From the NCBI GenBank assembly GCA_024276495.1, contig JAJRXC010000078.1:1-61349 (forward strand): a stretch of DNA of 61,349 bases, read 5' to 3'. Positions within the stretch are counted from its first letter, which is position 1, and every line of letters starts with the position of its first letter. The position numbers and the translations under genes were made by a program. This document shows positions 47,347-56,572 of the stretch, piece after piece. Below the pieces are notes generated by a model. It was given only the letters and a program-made list of their open reading frames with translations. It was not told where the DNA came from and ran no database searches. Source of the stretch: Actinomycetes bacterium. Its GTDB lineage: Bacteria > Actinomycetota > Acidimicrobiia > Acidimicrobiales > Aldehydirespiratoraceae.

Positions 47347-49844
47347 TCGATCTCCACCGACCCCGACAACGCGACCACGCCGCGATGGATGGCGTCCGAT
47401 GCCTGACGAGCCGCCCGGGCCGTCGCGGCGTTCGGCGCGACGTGACCGATCTGGCGGAGGAGGTCGATGAGCTGTTTGATGTTGCGCACGAAATCGCCGG
47501 CCGTGAGATCTTCGTCGTCGGCCAGCAGCACGGACAACTCCTCGCCGGCGGCCCATGCGTGGGCGCTGGGGGCGAAGCCGGCCTCGGGCATTCGGGTCTC
47601 GGGGACGCCGTGGTGCCGTTCGAAGGCGGCGAGGTCGCGGGCCAGCCGTTCCAGTTCACGAAACCGGTTCTTGGCGATCTTCGCCGGGAACCACGGTTCG
47701 GGCGGTGGCGAGGGCCGCCGGTGCTCATAGGTGAAACTCGACACGAGCGAGGCGAGCTCCGGGGGGCCGAGGTCGTCGAGGATGCCCGTCGAGAGGGCGT
47801 CGGTGATGAGCAGGTCGGACTCGTGGTAGACGCGGCCGAGCATCTCGCCGGTGTCGGTCACCGACCAACCGTCGAGGTGGCCGCGGGCCCGCAGGACGTC
47901 ACAGATGGCGTCGAAGCGTCGGGCGACCGATCCCTGGTCGCGACGGGCCCGCTTCTCGAGATGGACGACCTCCTGCTCGAGCCGGGCCAGGGCGGCTCTC
48001 GGATCGTTGCGGTGGCGGGTACGGCGGCGGGCCCGAGGGCTGGTGATGCGAAGCCGGCGAATCTCGGCCGCGACCTCGGTGCGATAGTCGATGCGTTCGG
48101 GAGCCATCGGCTGGGGAAGCTCGATGTGGCCGACGGTGGTCGGTGCCTCGACGAGATCGGCGAGCTCCCAGCGGTGCTCGCGGGCCGCCTGGCTGACGAG
48201 GCGCAGTCGGGCGCGGCCCCGCTTGCGCCAGCTCACGCCGAGGACCGCGAGTCGGTCTCCGTCGGCGTCGATGATCACATCGCCGGGACGCAGGCGGGAC
48301 ACCGCGTCGGAGATCGCCGCGGCATCGGTCTCGGGAGGGTCGACGGGGAGATCGGTCCCGAACTGTTCGGTCACCTCGCGACGGAGCTCGTCGAGTCGGC
48401 GTCGCTCCCGCACCAGTCGGGCCTCCAGTCGGGCGACGCCGGCATCGGCCTGGAACTGGGCGAAGCTGCGGGCGAGAAGAGTCCGGGCGTCGTCGGGGTC
48501 GTGGCGTTGAAGAAGGTTCGCGGCCATGTTGTAGGTCGGACGGAACGCCGACTTGAGGGTGAAGGCCCGGCTGCCCGCGAGCGAGGCGACCTGGCCGAAC
48601 TGGGTGAACGGCGACCACGGAACGAGCGCATGTCCCCGCTCGTCGATGCCGCGGCGCCCGGCTCTCCCGGTGAGCTGGGTGAACTGGGCGGGCGTCAGCA
48701 GCTCGTGGTGCTCGCCGGTGAACTTGGTCAGCCGGTCGATGACGACACTACGGGCCGGGAGGTTGACGCCGAGCGCCAATGTCTCGGTGGCGAACACCAC
48801 CCGGACGAGGCCTTCGGCGAAGCAGACCTCGACGGCTTCCTTGAAGGCCGGGACCAGCCCTGCGTGGTGACTGGCGATTCCCCGTTCGAGCCGTTCGAGC
48901 CAGGCCGCGGCGTCGAGCAGGGCGAGGTCCGCGGGGTCGAGGCCGGCGAGGCGGTCTTCGGCGATCGTCCGGATCCGGGCTGCCTCGCCCTTGTCGGTGA
49001 AGCGAACACCGGCCCGGGTGAGGGTGACCGCCGCTTCGTCGCACCCCTTGCGGCTGAAGATGAACCAGATCACGGGGAGGAGCTCGCGATCCTCGAGGAG
49101 ATCGAGGAGCTCGAGCCGAGTCGGCGTCCGCCACGGACCGCGGCGTCCGCCGCGACGATCACCGCGACCGCGGCGAAGATCAGGATCGAAGCGGGTGCCC
49201 TCCGGGTTGGCGAGTCCATCGACGAGTGTCGGGATCAGGTGGAGCCGATCGCCTCGCCGGTCCCCCACCGCGTAGAGGTTCGTCAGCTCGACCGGTCGCG
49301 TCGTCTCCACGACGACGCCGGTCGGTCCCCGGACCGACTCGAGCCAGCCCCGGACCTCGTCGCTGTTGGAGACGGTTGCCGAGAGGCAGACGAGGACGAC
49401 ATGTTCGGGGAGGTGGAGGATGACCTCCTCCCAGACCGGGCCCCGGAAGGAATCCTCGAGGAAGTGCACCTCGTCGAGCACCACGACGGCGAGGTCGCCC
49501 AGGTCGCGTCCCTCGTAGAGCATGTTGCGCAGGACCTCTGTGGTCATGACCACCACATCGGCATCGGGGTTGATCGCGTTGTCACCGGTGAGGAGCCCGA
49601 CGCGTGCCGGGCCGATTCGTTCGGCCAGATCACGGTACTTCTGGTTCGACAACGCCTTGATCGGGGTCGTGTAGAACGCCCGTTTCCGGTCGGCGAGCGC
49701 CCGGTCGATCGCGTGCTCGGCGACGACGGTCTTGCCACTCCCGGTGGGTGCCGCAACGAGCACCGATCGGCCGGCGTCGAGGTGCTCGATCGCGTCGATC
49801 TGGAATCGGTCGAGCCGGAAGCCGTGCTCGGCCCGGCCGGTCAC
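47343..49844 (-). CDS. helY: HelY/Ski2-type DEVH-box helicase
   Basis: 833-residue ATP-dependent RNA/DNA helicase. Walker A APTGSGKT (about 32-39), DEVH box VVLDEVHFLE, motif III LSATVSN, motif V FATETLALGVNLPARSV and motif VI QLTGRAGRRGID are all intact; the C-terminal half resembles the Ski2/Mtr4 arm (RERRRLDELRREVTEQFG onward). GTG start overlaps the tatC stop by GTGA; the longer frame to 50426 is antisense-like noise inside tatC. pafABC-tatAC-helY linkage is the known mycobacterial order. Confidence 0.92.
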   Translation of the reverse strand: MTGRAEHGFRLDRFQIDAIEHLDAGRSVLVAAPTGSGKTVVAEHAIDRALADRKRAFYTTPIKALSNQKYRDLAERIGPARVGLLTGDNAINPDADVVVMTTEVLRNMLYEGRDLGDLAVVVLDEVHFLEDSFRGPVWEEVILHLPEHVVLVCLSATVSNSDEVRGWLESVRGPTGVVVETTRPVELTNLYAVGDRRGDRLHLIPTLVDGLANPEGTRFDPDLRRGRGDRRGGRRGPWRTPTRLELLDLLEDRELLPVIWFIFSRKGCDEAAVTLTRAGVRFTDKGEAARIRTIAEDRLAGLDPADLALLDAAAWLERLERGIASHHAGLVPAFKEAVEVCFAEGLVRVVFATETLALGVNLPARSVVIDRLTKFTGEHHELLTPAQFTQLTGRAGRRGIDERGHALVPWSPFTQFGQVASLAGSRAFTLKSAFRPTYNMAANLLQRHDPDDARTLLARSFAQFQADAGVARLEARLVRERRRLDELRREVTEQFGTDLPVDPPETDAAAISDAVSRLRPGDVIIDADGDRLAVLGVSWRKRGRARLRLVSQAAREHRWELADLVEAPTTVGHIELPQPMAPERIDYRTEVAAEIRRLRITSPRARRRTRHRNDPRAALARLEQEVVHLEKRARRDQGSVARRFDAICDVLRARGHLDGWSVTDTGEMLGRVYHESDLLITDALSTGILDDLGPPELASLVSSFTYEHRRPSPPPEPWFPAKIAKNRFRELERLARDLAAFERHHGVPETRMPEAGFAPSAHAWAAGEELSVLLADDEDLTAGDFVRNIKQLIDLLRQIGHVAPNAATARAARQASDAIHRGVVALSGSVEIE

Positions 49845-50614
49845 GTCTCGGTGGTCTCGGTGGCCGCCCTGGCTGCTCGCCGAATCCGGACTCTCCCGAA
49901 GATCACGGCGATCTCGTAGAAGAGATACATCGGCACCGACAGCACGCCGAGGGTGAAGGGGTCGCCGCTCGGGGTGATCACCGCGACCAGCGCCACGATC
50001 CCGACGATGGCGTAGCGGCGCCCGGATCGGAGCGTCTCGTTGCTGACGAGCCCGAGGATCTGGAGGAAGATGAGCAGGATCGGGAACTCGAAGCCGATCC
50101 CGAACGCGATGATCATCTTGACCACGAACCCGATGTACTCGCTCGGCGCGAAGATCTCCTGGAAGTTGTCGCCGCCGAGGCTCTGGAGGAACTCGAGCGC
50201 TCTCGGGATGCTCCAGTAGGCCAGCCCCCCGCCGAGGAAGAACAGGCCGACGGCGGAGCCGATGAACGGAATCGCGTACTTCTTCTCGTGCGAGTAGAGC
50301 CCCGGGGCGATGAAGCGCCAGAGCTGCCAGAGGATGACCGGCATCGCCAGGATCAACCCGCTGTACCCGGCGACGGTGAGTTTGACGTTGAACGTCTCGA
50401 GCGGCGTCGTGACGTAGAGCGAACACTCCTGCGCGTCATCGAGCGTCTGACAGTAGGGGTTGAGCAACTGCTCGATGGTCCAGCCGTAGAGGAACCAGCC
50501 GGCGACCATGCCGACGCCGATCGCCGAGAACGAGATGATGAGCCGACGACGAAGCTCGGTGAGGTGCTCGATGAGGGTCATCCGCGCCTCGACGGGCGTG
50601 TCGGTGTCAGTCAT
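49841..50614 (-). CDS. tatC: Sec-independent translocase TatC
   Basis: The core twin-arginine translocation receptor, an inner-membrane protein of 257 residues with six helices. MTLIEHLTELRRRL is the cytosolic N-terminus; GLILAMPVILWQLWRFIAPGLYSHEKK and YIGFVVKMIIAFGIGFEFPILLIFL are signature segments, with FEFP conserved. ATG 50614 overlaps the TatA/B stop by 8 nt. Confidence 0.95.
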   Translation of the reverse strand: MTDTDTPVEARMTLIEHLTELRRRLIISFSAIGVGMVAGWFLYGWTIEQLLNPYCQTLDDAQECSLYVTTPLETFNVKLTVAGYSGLILAMPVILWQLWRFIAPGLYSHEKKYAIPFIGSAVGLFFLGGGLAYWSIPRALEFLQSLGGDNFQEIFAPSEYIGFVVKMIIAFGIGFEFPILLIFLQILGLVSNETLRSGRRYAIVGIVALVAVITPSGDPFTLGVLSVPMYLFYEIAVIFGRVRIRRAARAATETTET

Positions 50615-50948
50615 CGTCACCGGCCCGGTCGTCGTCGCGGTCTGCGGCGCTCGCCGGGTCGGCCGGCCCGGTTCCCGGAGACGAGGAGGTCGGCTCGGGG
50701 CCATCGGTGAACGGTTCGACCACCGACTTCTTGGCACTTTCGACCGCGCCTCGGGCCCGGGCCTCCGCTTCTATGATCGGATCCTGGATCGCCTCCCGGA
50801 GCTCCCGCTGGAATCCGCTCGACATGCGGCGAAGCTCGGTGACGGCCTTGCCGATCTGGCGGGCCGCGTCGGGGAGCTTGGCCGGTCCGAGAACGATGAG
50901 GGCGACGACGAGGACCATGATGATCTCGAGGCCACCGATGTTGGACAT
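50607..50948 (-). CDS. Twin-arginine translocase subunit TatA/TatB
   Basis: 113 residues. One N-terminal helix (LEIIMVLVVALIVLGPAKLPDAAR) with the G-P hinge, an amphipathic helix (QIGKAVTELRRMSSGFQREL), and a long acidic tail. Length and amphipathic segment are closer to TatB, but actinobacterial TatA can look alike. The start is set by TAGGAT 6 nt upstream. Confidence 0.9.
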   Translation of the reverse strand: MSNIGGLEIIMVLVVALIVLGPAKLPDAARQIGKAVTELRRMSSGFQRELREAIQDPIIEAEARARGAVESAKKSVVEPFTDGPEPTSSSPGTGPADPASAADRDDDRAGDDD

Positions 50949-50954
50949 GATCTG

Positions 50955-50960
50955 ATCCTA
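50955..50960 (-). promoter_or_regulatory. -10 hexamer of tatA-tatC-helY operon
   Basis: TAGGAT on the minus strand, 6 nt before ATG 50948. Confidence 0.6.
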
Positions 50961-51212
50961 CCGACGCGCCGATCGGCGTCGGCTTCGGCGCAGGTCGGCG
51001 CGGGCCCGGACATCGTGTTCGATCTCGCCGGCTCGACGGGTGACGGCGACGGTGTGGCGGGCCAGCTCGTCGGTTGCGACCGCGGCGGCCCGGCTGCGGC
51101 GCAGTGACGCCCGGAGGGCCGCGACCTCGGCTTCGAGGCGCTGCATCGACCAGGCGAGCAGGCCGAGGGCCGAGATGATCGCGGCCGCGGGAGCCAGAAC
51201 GGTCCAAGTCAC
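50958..51212 (-). CDS. Small membrane protein with coiled coil
   Basis: 84 residues. An N-terminal helix (WTVLAPAAAIISALGLLAW) is followed by a charged heptad-like region (QRLEAEVAALRASLRRSRAA) and an Arg-rich end. GTG 51212 is preferred over GTG 51218 because TAGCGT lies 7 nt upstream of it. Its end overlaps the -10 region of tatA. Function unknown. Confidence 0.6.
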   Translation of the reverse strand: MTWTVLAPAAAIISALGLLAWSMQRLEAEVAALRASLRRSRAAAVATDELARHTVAVTRRAGEIEHDVRARADLRRSRRRSARR

Positions 51213-51219
51213 GGCCACG

Positions 51220-51225
51220 ACGCTA
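51220..51225 (-). promoter_or_regulatory. -10 hexamer of small coiled-coil protein gene
   Basis: TAGCGT on the minus strand, 7 nt before GTG 51212. Confidence 0.5.
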
Positions 51226-51257
51226 CCCAGCGACGCCGGAGTCGGCGGTGATGGGGC

Positions 51258-51590
51258 TCAGCCGTCGAGGAGATGGGTGAGCGCCTGGTTCCACGAGGAC
51301 GTGTCGTGGAGCTTGTCGTGGAACTCGAGGAGGTCGTCGTGGGTGATCGGCATGCCGACCTTTGCTTCGTTGAGCTCGGCGGGGAGCGACCATGTGTCCA
51401 TCGCGACCCCCGAGGCGACGAGAAGGTCGATGGTGCGGGGTTCGGCCGGCTTGACGACCGTCATCGCACACGTCGGACAACGAAACGAGTACTCGCCGCG
51501 GTTGTCGTTGATGCAGACCCGAACGCGGACGTCGGCGGTGGTGAGCTCGACGTCTCCACATTCTTCGCAACTCGCTCGGATCGTAGCCAT
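51258..51590 (-). CDS. Two-CxxC zinc-ribbon-like small protein
   Basis: 110 residues. CEECGDVEL and FRCPTCAMTV give two CxxC pairs spaced like a zinc ribbon; the rest is mixed helix (EPRTIDLLVASGVAMDTW, THDDLLEFHDKL). Possibly a regulatory or nucleic-acid-binding protein; I cannot assign a family. ATG 51590 has TACTTC six nt upstream, a weak -10 match. Confidence 0.7.
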   Translation of the reverse strand: MATIRASCEECGDVELTTADVRVRVCINDNRGEYSFRCPTCAMTVVKPAEPRTIDLLVASGVAMDTWSLPAELNEAKVGMPITHDDLLEFHDKLHDTSSWNQALTHLLDG

Positions 51591-51756
51591 GGTGCGGAAG
51601 TAGCCCCGTTTCGTTCTGTCTCGTGCTCACAGCCATCGGCATCTCCGGCGACCCGATAAAGGGCCTGCGGGCCCGGTTTGGGTGGTCCGTTCGACTCAGT
51701 TCCCGACGGGCGAACGCCGGGTGGCCGCCGGGTGTGGACAGGTGCGACGATGTGGC

Positions 51757-52464
51757 GTGGCGACGCGACTTCCCCCGATGCTGGATCCGGCCCTTCTTTT
51801 CGCCCACCGCGGCGGCCGAACGGCCACGCGGGCCCACGCGCTCGATGCGGTCGACCACGCCCTCGGCCAGGGGGCCACCGGACTCCACGTCGACGTGTGG
51901 AGCACGCGGGACGGTCAACCGGTGGTCAGCCGCGACGGCAGGATCCGTCGGTTCCCGCGACGTCATCTCGCGTCGGTCGACGCAGCCGACCTGCCCGAGC
52001 CGATCGTGACGCTCGAGGCCCTCTACGCCAGGATCGGCTCGGACGCCGACGTGAGCGTCCGCGTCGGCGATGCGGCGACGGGTTCGGCGGTGATGGGCGT
52101 CGCTCGCGATCACGACGCCGAGGCGTCACTGTGGCTCTGCCATCACGACCTCGAGGTGTTGGCGCGATGGCGCGACGCCACGTCTGCCGTCAAGCTGGTC
52201 AATGTCGCGAGGCTCCACGGGTTGCCGCTCGGTCCCGAACGCCGGGCCGCGGAGTTGGCCGCCGCCCGGGTCGATGCCGTCTCGATGCCCGAACCGGACT
52301 GGTCCGGGGGGCTGTCAACCTTGTTCCACCGATTCGAGGTCCTCACCTTCGCGACCGAGGCCCACTACGAACGCCAGATCGCCCGCGTCATCGACTTGGG
52401 CATCGATGCGGTGGTGGGCGACCAGGTCGAACGCATGGCCGCGGTGGCGGCGACCTTCGCCTGA
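51757..52464 (+). CDS. Glycerophosphodiester phosphodiesterase-like protein
   Basis: About 235 residues of GDPD-type TIM barrel. LLFAHRGGRTATRAHALDAVDHALG gives the first HR pair and LHVDVWSTRDGQPVVSRDG the metal strand. The usual E-N after HRG and E-x-D in the second motif are altered (T-R, H-V-D), so catalysis may be weak or changed. Start uncertain: GTG 51757 or ATG 51778; the frame to 51682 has no support. Confidence 0.7.
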   Translation: MATRLPPMLDPALLFAHRGGRTATRAHALDAVDHALGQGATGLHVDVWSTRDGQPVVSRDGRIRRFPRRHLASVDAADLPEPIVTLEALYARIGSDADVSVRVGDAATGSAVMGVARDHDAEASLWLCHHDLEVLARWRDATSAVKLVNVARLHGLPLGPERRAAELAAARVDAVSMPEPDWSGGLSTLFHRFEVLTFATEAHYERQIARVIDLGIDAVVGDQVERMAAVAATFA

Positions 52465-52478
52465 ACCGGGCGGCGACG

Positions 52479-53258
52479 TCAGAGAAAGCCGATGTCGCCC
52501 AGCGGCCAGACCTTCAGGAACGCCCGCCCGATGACAGAGCTCTGGTCGATCGGTCCGAATCGACGGGAATCGAAGCTCGACTCGCGATTGTCGCCCATGA
52601 CGAAGAGCGTGTCCGCGGGGATCCGGCAGGTGTCGGCGACCGCGGGGGTGGTGTCGCAGCCCGGGATGAGCTGCTGGGTGGTGGTCGGGACACCCCGGAC
52701 GTAGTCCTCGGTGAGCGAGCGGCCGTCGATGAACACCGTTCCGTCGCTGAACGAGATGGTCTCACCGGGCAGCCCGATCACCCGCTTGATGAAATCCTCG
52801 ATGTCGCCGGGCGCCCCGTCGGGTTTTCGGAAGACAATGATGTCGCCTCGTTGCACGTCGCCGACCCGGTAGCTCAGCTTGTTGACGAGAACTCGATCGT
52901 CCTCCCGCAGCGTCGGATCCATCGACGCGGTCGGGATGTAGAAGGCCTGGAGCAGGAACGCCTTGATCAACAAGGCGACGGCGAGGGCGCCGACCGCCAC
53001 TGCCACCCACTCGATCAGCGTGCGGAGCTGTGACTGCACGCGGTTGGGCCGCGGCGCTACGGGATCGGGTCCGTCGGCCCAGAACCGTTCGTCGGGTGGC
53101 CCCCCGTCGCCACCCCCCGCGCCGTTGGCGCCGCCCGGCTGGGCCATGGGGACGCCGGGAACCGCATGGACGTCGCCCGCCCCGACCCGAGGAGGCGGTC
53201 CGGTCGAGGTCGATGCGGGGCCATCGGGAAACGATGGGGGAACGCCGGAGTCGGTCAC
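52479..53258 (-). CDS. lepB: Signal peptidase I
   Basis: Cleaves signal peptides of exported proteins. 259 residues: a Gly/Pro-rich cytosolic N-terminus (~80), one helix (WVAVAVGALAVALLIKAFL), catalytic serine in IPTASMDPTL, catalytic lysine in FIKRVIGLPGE, and late box FVMGDNRESSFDSR. GTG 53258 has TACCCT 8 nt upstream. The serine-lysine dyad is intact. Confidence 0.94.
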   Translation of the reverse strand: MTDSGVPPSFPDGPASTSTGPPPRVGAGDVHAVPGVPMAQPGGANGAGGGDGGPPDERFWADGPDPVAPRPNRVQSQLRTLIEWVAVAVGALAVALLIKAFLLQAFYIPTASMDPTLREDDRVLVNKLSYRVGDVQRGDIIVFRKPDGAPGDIEDFIKRVIGLPGETISFSDGTVFIDGRSLTEDYVRGVPTTTQQLIPGCDTTPAVADTCRIPADTLFVMGDNRESSFDSRRFGPIDQSSVIGRAFLKVWPLGDIGFL

Positions 53259-53266
53259 GAAAGACG

Positions 53267-53272
53267 AGGGTA
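53267..53272 (-). promoter_or_regulatory. -10 hexamer of lepB
   Basis: TACCCT on the minus strand, 8 nt before the lepB GTG. Confidence 0.5.
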
Positions 53273-53307
53273 CCGCTCCGTTCGGCGGGTGCCGCCGACC
53301 CCTCGGT

Positions 53308-54306
53308 TCACTGTCGGTAGCGCGACAGGATCCGGTCGGCCGCCTCGGAGACGAGATCGGGGCTGAGCGGCTCGTCGGCCGCCACGATCTCCGCGGTCGG
53401 GCCGAGGCGGAGCAGGAGCCGTTCGAGCCACGGAACGGCGGTCACCGCCATCGTGACCGCCAAGGTGCCGTCGTCGCGGATCTCCGTCGACTCGGTCGGA
53501 TACTGCTCGACCACCCATGCCGCGTCGGCCGGGAGGCGCAGCTCGACCCGAGGGTCGTCGCCGTCGGCGGCGAACGCGACGCCGCCGCCGGCCAACTCGT
53601 GTTCGACCGGTTCGCCCGTCGAACGGACCTCTCGGATCCGGTCGACGCGAAACACGCGCTCCGCCCCGGCCCGGTGACACCAGCCGTGGAGGTACCAGTG
53701 GCCGTGATCGCTGAACACCCGGGCCGGGTCGATCGTCCTCGTCGTCAGCTCGTCGCGGCCGTAGGTGTAGTAGGCGAGCTCGACCTGGGTCCGGTCGGCC
53801 ACCGCGGTCCGCAACGTCTGCAGGGTGGCTTCCGGTGCGTCACCGAGGCGAACCTCGACCGCGTGGTCGGCGCCGTCACCGAGCGCCATGCCCAGCTTCG
53901 TGAGGGCCCGCAGCAACGGGCCGGCCGCATCGCGGCCGTCGTCGATCTCTGCGTCGGTCGGGTGGTCGCTGATCGTGTCGGAGTCGCTGAGCGACAAGAC
54001 CGAACGCCCCGCGGTCAACAGCCGGGCGCCTTCCTCGGGGGTGAGCCGGAGAGGCCGGGAGAACCAGTCGGCGTAGTGGATCTGGACACGATCATCGGTG
54101 ATGTCGACCTCGATCAACGAATCGGGCGTGAAAGGGTGCACCCCGACGAACAAGACGACCTCGGTCAGGTCGGCGACGAGCTGGGATCGGGGGTAGTCGA
54201 ACCGGCGGGCGATCTCGTCGATCGGTGCGCCGCCGCGTTCGACCACCCAGGGGATCACCGCGAGCAACCGGGCCATCCTCTGCGGGGCGGTCAGTCGCGG
54301 GTTCAT
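53308..54306 (-). CDS. pafC: WYL-domain DNA-damage regulator PafC
   Basis: 332 residues: N-terminal helix-turn-helix (APIDEIARRFDYPRSQLVADL), a WYL domain (VELAYYTYGRDELTTRTIDPARVFSDHGHWYLHGWCH) and a WYL C-terminal extension. In mycobacteria PafB and PafC pair to activate LexA-independent DNA-damage genes. Coupled to pafB by ATGA. Confidence 0.9.
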   Translation of the reverse strand: MNPRLTAPQRMARLLAVIPWVVERGGAPIDEIARRFDYPRSQLVADLTEVVLFVGVHPFTPDSLIEVDITDDRVQIHYADWFSRPLRLTPEEGARLLTAGRSVLSLSDSDTISDHPTDAEIDDGRDAAGPLLRALTKLGMALGDGADHAVEVRLGDAPEATLQTLRTAVADRTQVELAYYTYGRDELTTRTIDPARVFSDHGHWYLHGWCHRAGAERVFRVDRIREVRSTGEPVEHELAGGGVAFAADGDDPRVELRLPADAAWVVEQYPTESTEIRDDGTLAVTMAVTAVPWLERLLLRLGPTAEIVAADEPLSPDLVSEAADRILSRYRQ

Positions 54307-55193
54307 CGAAACGACTCCAGCCACTCGATCATCGAGTCGCGCAACTCCGGCGGTTCGAGGATCTCCGCATGGTCGAGGAAGCTGAGCACGAACGAGCGAA
54401 ACGCCTCGCGGTTGCGCACCTCGAGCTCGGCCACCACTCCCCCGTCGGGCGCCTCGACGACATCGCCGAGAAGGTGTCGGGCATGAGCGGCCTGCACGGC
54501 GTCGATGGCCACCCGGGCCACGAGCGGGTCGCCGTCGCCGAGTTGCCAACCGCGCAGGTCGACGGGATCGCTCACCGAGCCGATCTCGTGGATCGCGGCG
54601 TCGCCCGGCTCGACCGTGCCGGAGATGCGGTCGACGCGGTAGAGGCGCCCGTCGTCGCGGGTTCGGTCCCAGCCGGCGAGGTACCAGTGGCCGCGGGAGA
54701 ACGACAGACGCCACGGCTCGACGGTGCGCCGCGTCTCTTTGTAGGTGAACGTGACGGCCCGACGGTCGGCGGCCGCGGCGATCAGCACCGCGAGGGCGTC
54801 GTCGAACGGGACCCGACCGACCTCGTCGGCGTGATCGCCGGCTCGGCCGCCCAGCTTCAGCAGCCCGGAGTCGTCGCCGTCGAGTCGCACGAGGTTGGTC
54901 GCGAGATGCAGGGCTGCGAGCTCGTCGGGTTCGAGCCGGAGCTCGGTTCCCGAGTAGTCGGACCGGCGCATTCGGTAGCCGTCGATCGGGGGGTCGGTGC
55001 CGGCGACCGGCTCGACCCGGATGGGAAGCCCCATGGCCCGCAGGTCGTCCTTGTCGCGTTCGAACGAACGGCGAAAGGCCGCCTTGGCGTCGGGGTAACC
55101 ACCGACTCGGTCGCGCAGCTCGTCGGCGGTCAGCGCCCGCTCGGCGTCGAGCAGGGCGGCGGCGAGGTTGAGGAGGCGTTCGAGCTTTTCCAT
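54303..55193 (-). CDS. pafB: WYL-domain DNA-damage regulator PafB
   Basis: 296 residues with the same order: helix-turn-helix (LTADELRDRVGGYPDAKAAFRRSFERDKDDL), WYL core (AVTFTYKETRRTVEPWRLSFSRGHWYLAGWDR) and C-terminal extension. The start overlaps the pafA stop by one base (TGATG). The pair is functional only together in mycobacteria. Confidence 0.9.
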   Translation of the reverse strand: MEKLERLLNLAAALLDAERALTADELRDRVGGYPDAKAAFRRSFERDKDDLRAMGLPIRVEPVAGTDPPIDGYRMRRSDYSGTELRLEPDELAALHLATNLVRLDGDDSGLLKLGGRAGDHADEVGRVPFDDALAVLIAAAADRRAVTFTYKETRRTVEPWRLSFSRGHWYLAGWDRTRDDGRLYRVDRISGTVEPGDAAIHEIGSVSDPVDLRGWQLGDGDPLVARVAIDAVQAAHARHLLGDVVEAPDGGVVAELEVRNREAFRSFVLSFLDHAEILEPPELRDSMIEWLESFR

Positions 55194-56551
55194 CAGAGGC
55201 TGGCGATGAGCTTTTCCACACGTTCGTCGTGGGCCTTGAACGGGTCCTTGCACAGCACCGTGCGCTGGGCCTGGTCGTTGAGCTTCAGGTGGACCCAGTC
55301 GACGGTGTAGTCACGCTTTTGTTCCTTGGCCCGACGGATGAACTCACCCCGCAGGCGAGCACGAGTCGTCTGCGGTGGGTTCTCCACGGCGTGGGAGATC
55401 TCCTCGTCGGTGACCATCCTCTCGACCATTCCCCGCTTCTGCATCCGGTAGAACAGGCCACGATCGCGGTTGACGTCGTGATATTGCAGATCGACGAGGG
55501 CGACCCTCGCGTCGCTCAGCTCGAGGCCGTGGCGTTCCCGGTAGCTCTCCATGAGCCGGTACTTGATCACCCAGTCGATCTCGCGATCGAGCTTCATCGG
55601 ATCGTTGGCCAGGGCGGTCAGGCAGTGTTCCCACATCTCGAGGGCGAGTTGCTCCTGCTCGGTCAGATCGTGGTGTTCGGCGAAGCGCAATGCCCGGCCC
55701 AGGTACTCGCCTTGGATGTCGAGGGCCGAAACCTCTCTCCCGTTGGCGAGCCGGACCCGTCGGGTGCAGGTCATGTCGTGACTGATCTCGCGAATCGCCC
55801 GAATCGGGTTCTCCAGGGTCATGTCGCGCAGCACGACCTGGGGTTCCTCGAGCATCCGCAGCATCAGGGCACACGCCCCGACCTTCAAGAAGTTGGTGTA
55901 CTCGCTCATGTTGGAGTCGCCCACGATCACGTGGAGTCGTCGGTACCGTTCGGCGTCGGCGTGGGGCTCGTCGCGGGTGTTGATGATCGGCCGGGAGCGG
56001 GTCGTCGCGGAGGAGACGCCCTCCCAGATGTGTTCGGCCCGCTGGCTCACGCAGTACATCGCGCCCCGCGCGGTCTGGAGCACCTTCCCGGCGCCCGCGT
56101 AGATCTGACGACTGACGAGAAACGGGATCAGCACCTCGCTGTAGGAGCTGAACTCGTCGCGGCGGGTGGTGCAGTAGTTCTCGTGACAGCCGTAGCTGTT
56201 GCCGGCCGAGTCGGTGTTGTTCTTGAACAGGTAGATGTCGCCGTGGATTCCCTCGTCGCCGAGGCGTTCCTCCGCGCTGGTCAGCAACTGCTCGAGGATG
56301 CGTTCGCCGGCCTTGTCGTGCACGACGAGGTCGTGGACGCTGTCGCACTCCGGGGTGGCGTACTCGGGGTGGCTGCCGACATCGAGATAGAGCCGGGCGC
56401 CGTTGCCGAGAAAGACGTTGCTGGAACGGCCCCATGACACGACCCGACGAAACAGGTAGCGGGCGACCTCGTCGGGACTCAGGCGCCGCTGGCCGCGCAG
56501 TGTGCAGGTGACTCCGTACTCATTTTCGATTCCGAAGATCCGACGCTGCAC
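55193..56551 (-). CDS. pafA: Pup-protein ligase
   Basis: Attaches deamidated Pup to target lysines using ATP. 452 residues of carboxylate-amine ligase fold: [11 protein letters not shown], catalytic aspartate in [65 protein letters not shown] 56551 ([13 protein letters not shown]) is favoured because TAGGTT lies 7 nt upstream; TTG 56560 would add three residues. It probably has its own leaderless promoter just behind prcA. Confidence 0.95.
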   Translation of the reverse strand: MQRRIFGIENEYGVTCTLRGQRRLSPDEVARYLFRRVVSWGRSSNVFLGNGARLYLDVGSHPEYATPECDSVHDLVVHDKAGERILEQLLTSAEERLGDEGIHGDIYLFKNNTDSAGNSYGCHENYCTTRRDEFSSYSEVLIPFLVSRQIYAGAGKVLQTARGAMYCVSQRAEHIWEGVSSATTRSRPIINTRDEPHADAERYRRLHVIVGDSNMSEYTNFLKVGACALMLRMLEEPQVVLRDMTLENPIRAIREISHDMTCTRRVRLANGREVSALDIQGEYLGRALRFAEHHDLTEQEQLALEMWEHCLTALANDPMKLDREIDWVIKYRLMESYRERHGLELSDARVALVDLQYHDVNRDRGLFYRMQKRGMVERMVTDEEISHAVENPPQTTRARLRGEFIRRAKEQKRDYTVDWVHLKLNDQAQRTVLCKDPFKAHDERVEKLIASL

Positions 56552-56558
56552 GTCGCAC

Positions 56559-56564
56559 AACCTA
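56559..56564 (-). promoter_or_regulatory. -10 hexamer of pafABC
   Basis: TAGGTT on the minus strand, 7 nt before GTG 56551, in the 21-nt gap after prcA. Confidence 0.55.
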
Positions 56565-56572
56565 ACTGCCGT

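Noticed and set aside
47385-49919. An 844-codon open frame on the plus strand
   Set aside because: Antisense to helY, whose helicase motifs are all intact; the frame has no recognisable domain.
49845-50426. N-terminal 194-codon extension of the helY frame
   Set aside because: The added residues are Arg/His-rich noise overlapping tatC; the GTG at 49844 overlapping the tatC stop fits the coupling pattern of this operon.
54307-55221. N-terminal extension of pafC to a 637-codon frame
   Set aside because: The extra part overlaps all of pafB in another frame; ATG 54306 with ATGA overlap gives the normal PafC length.
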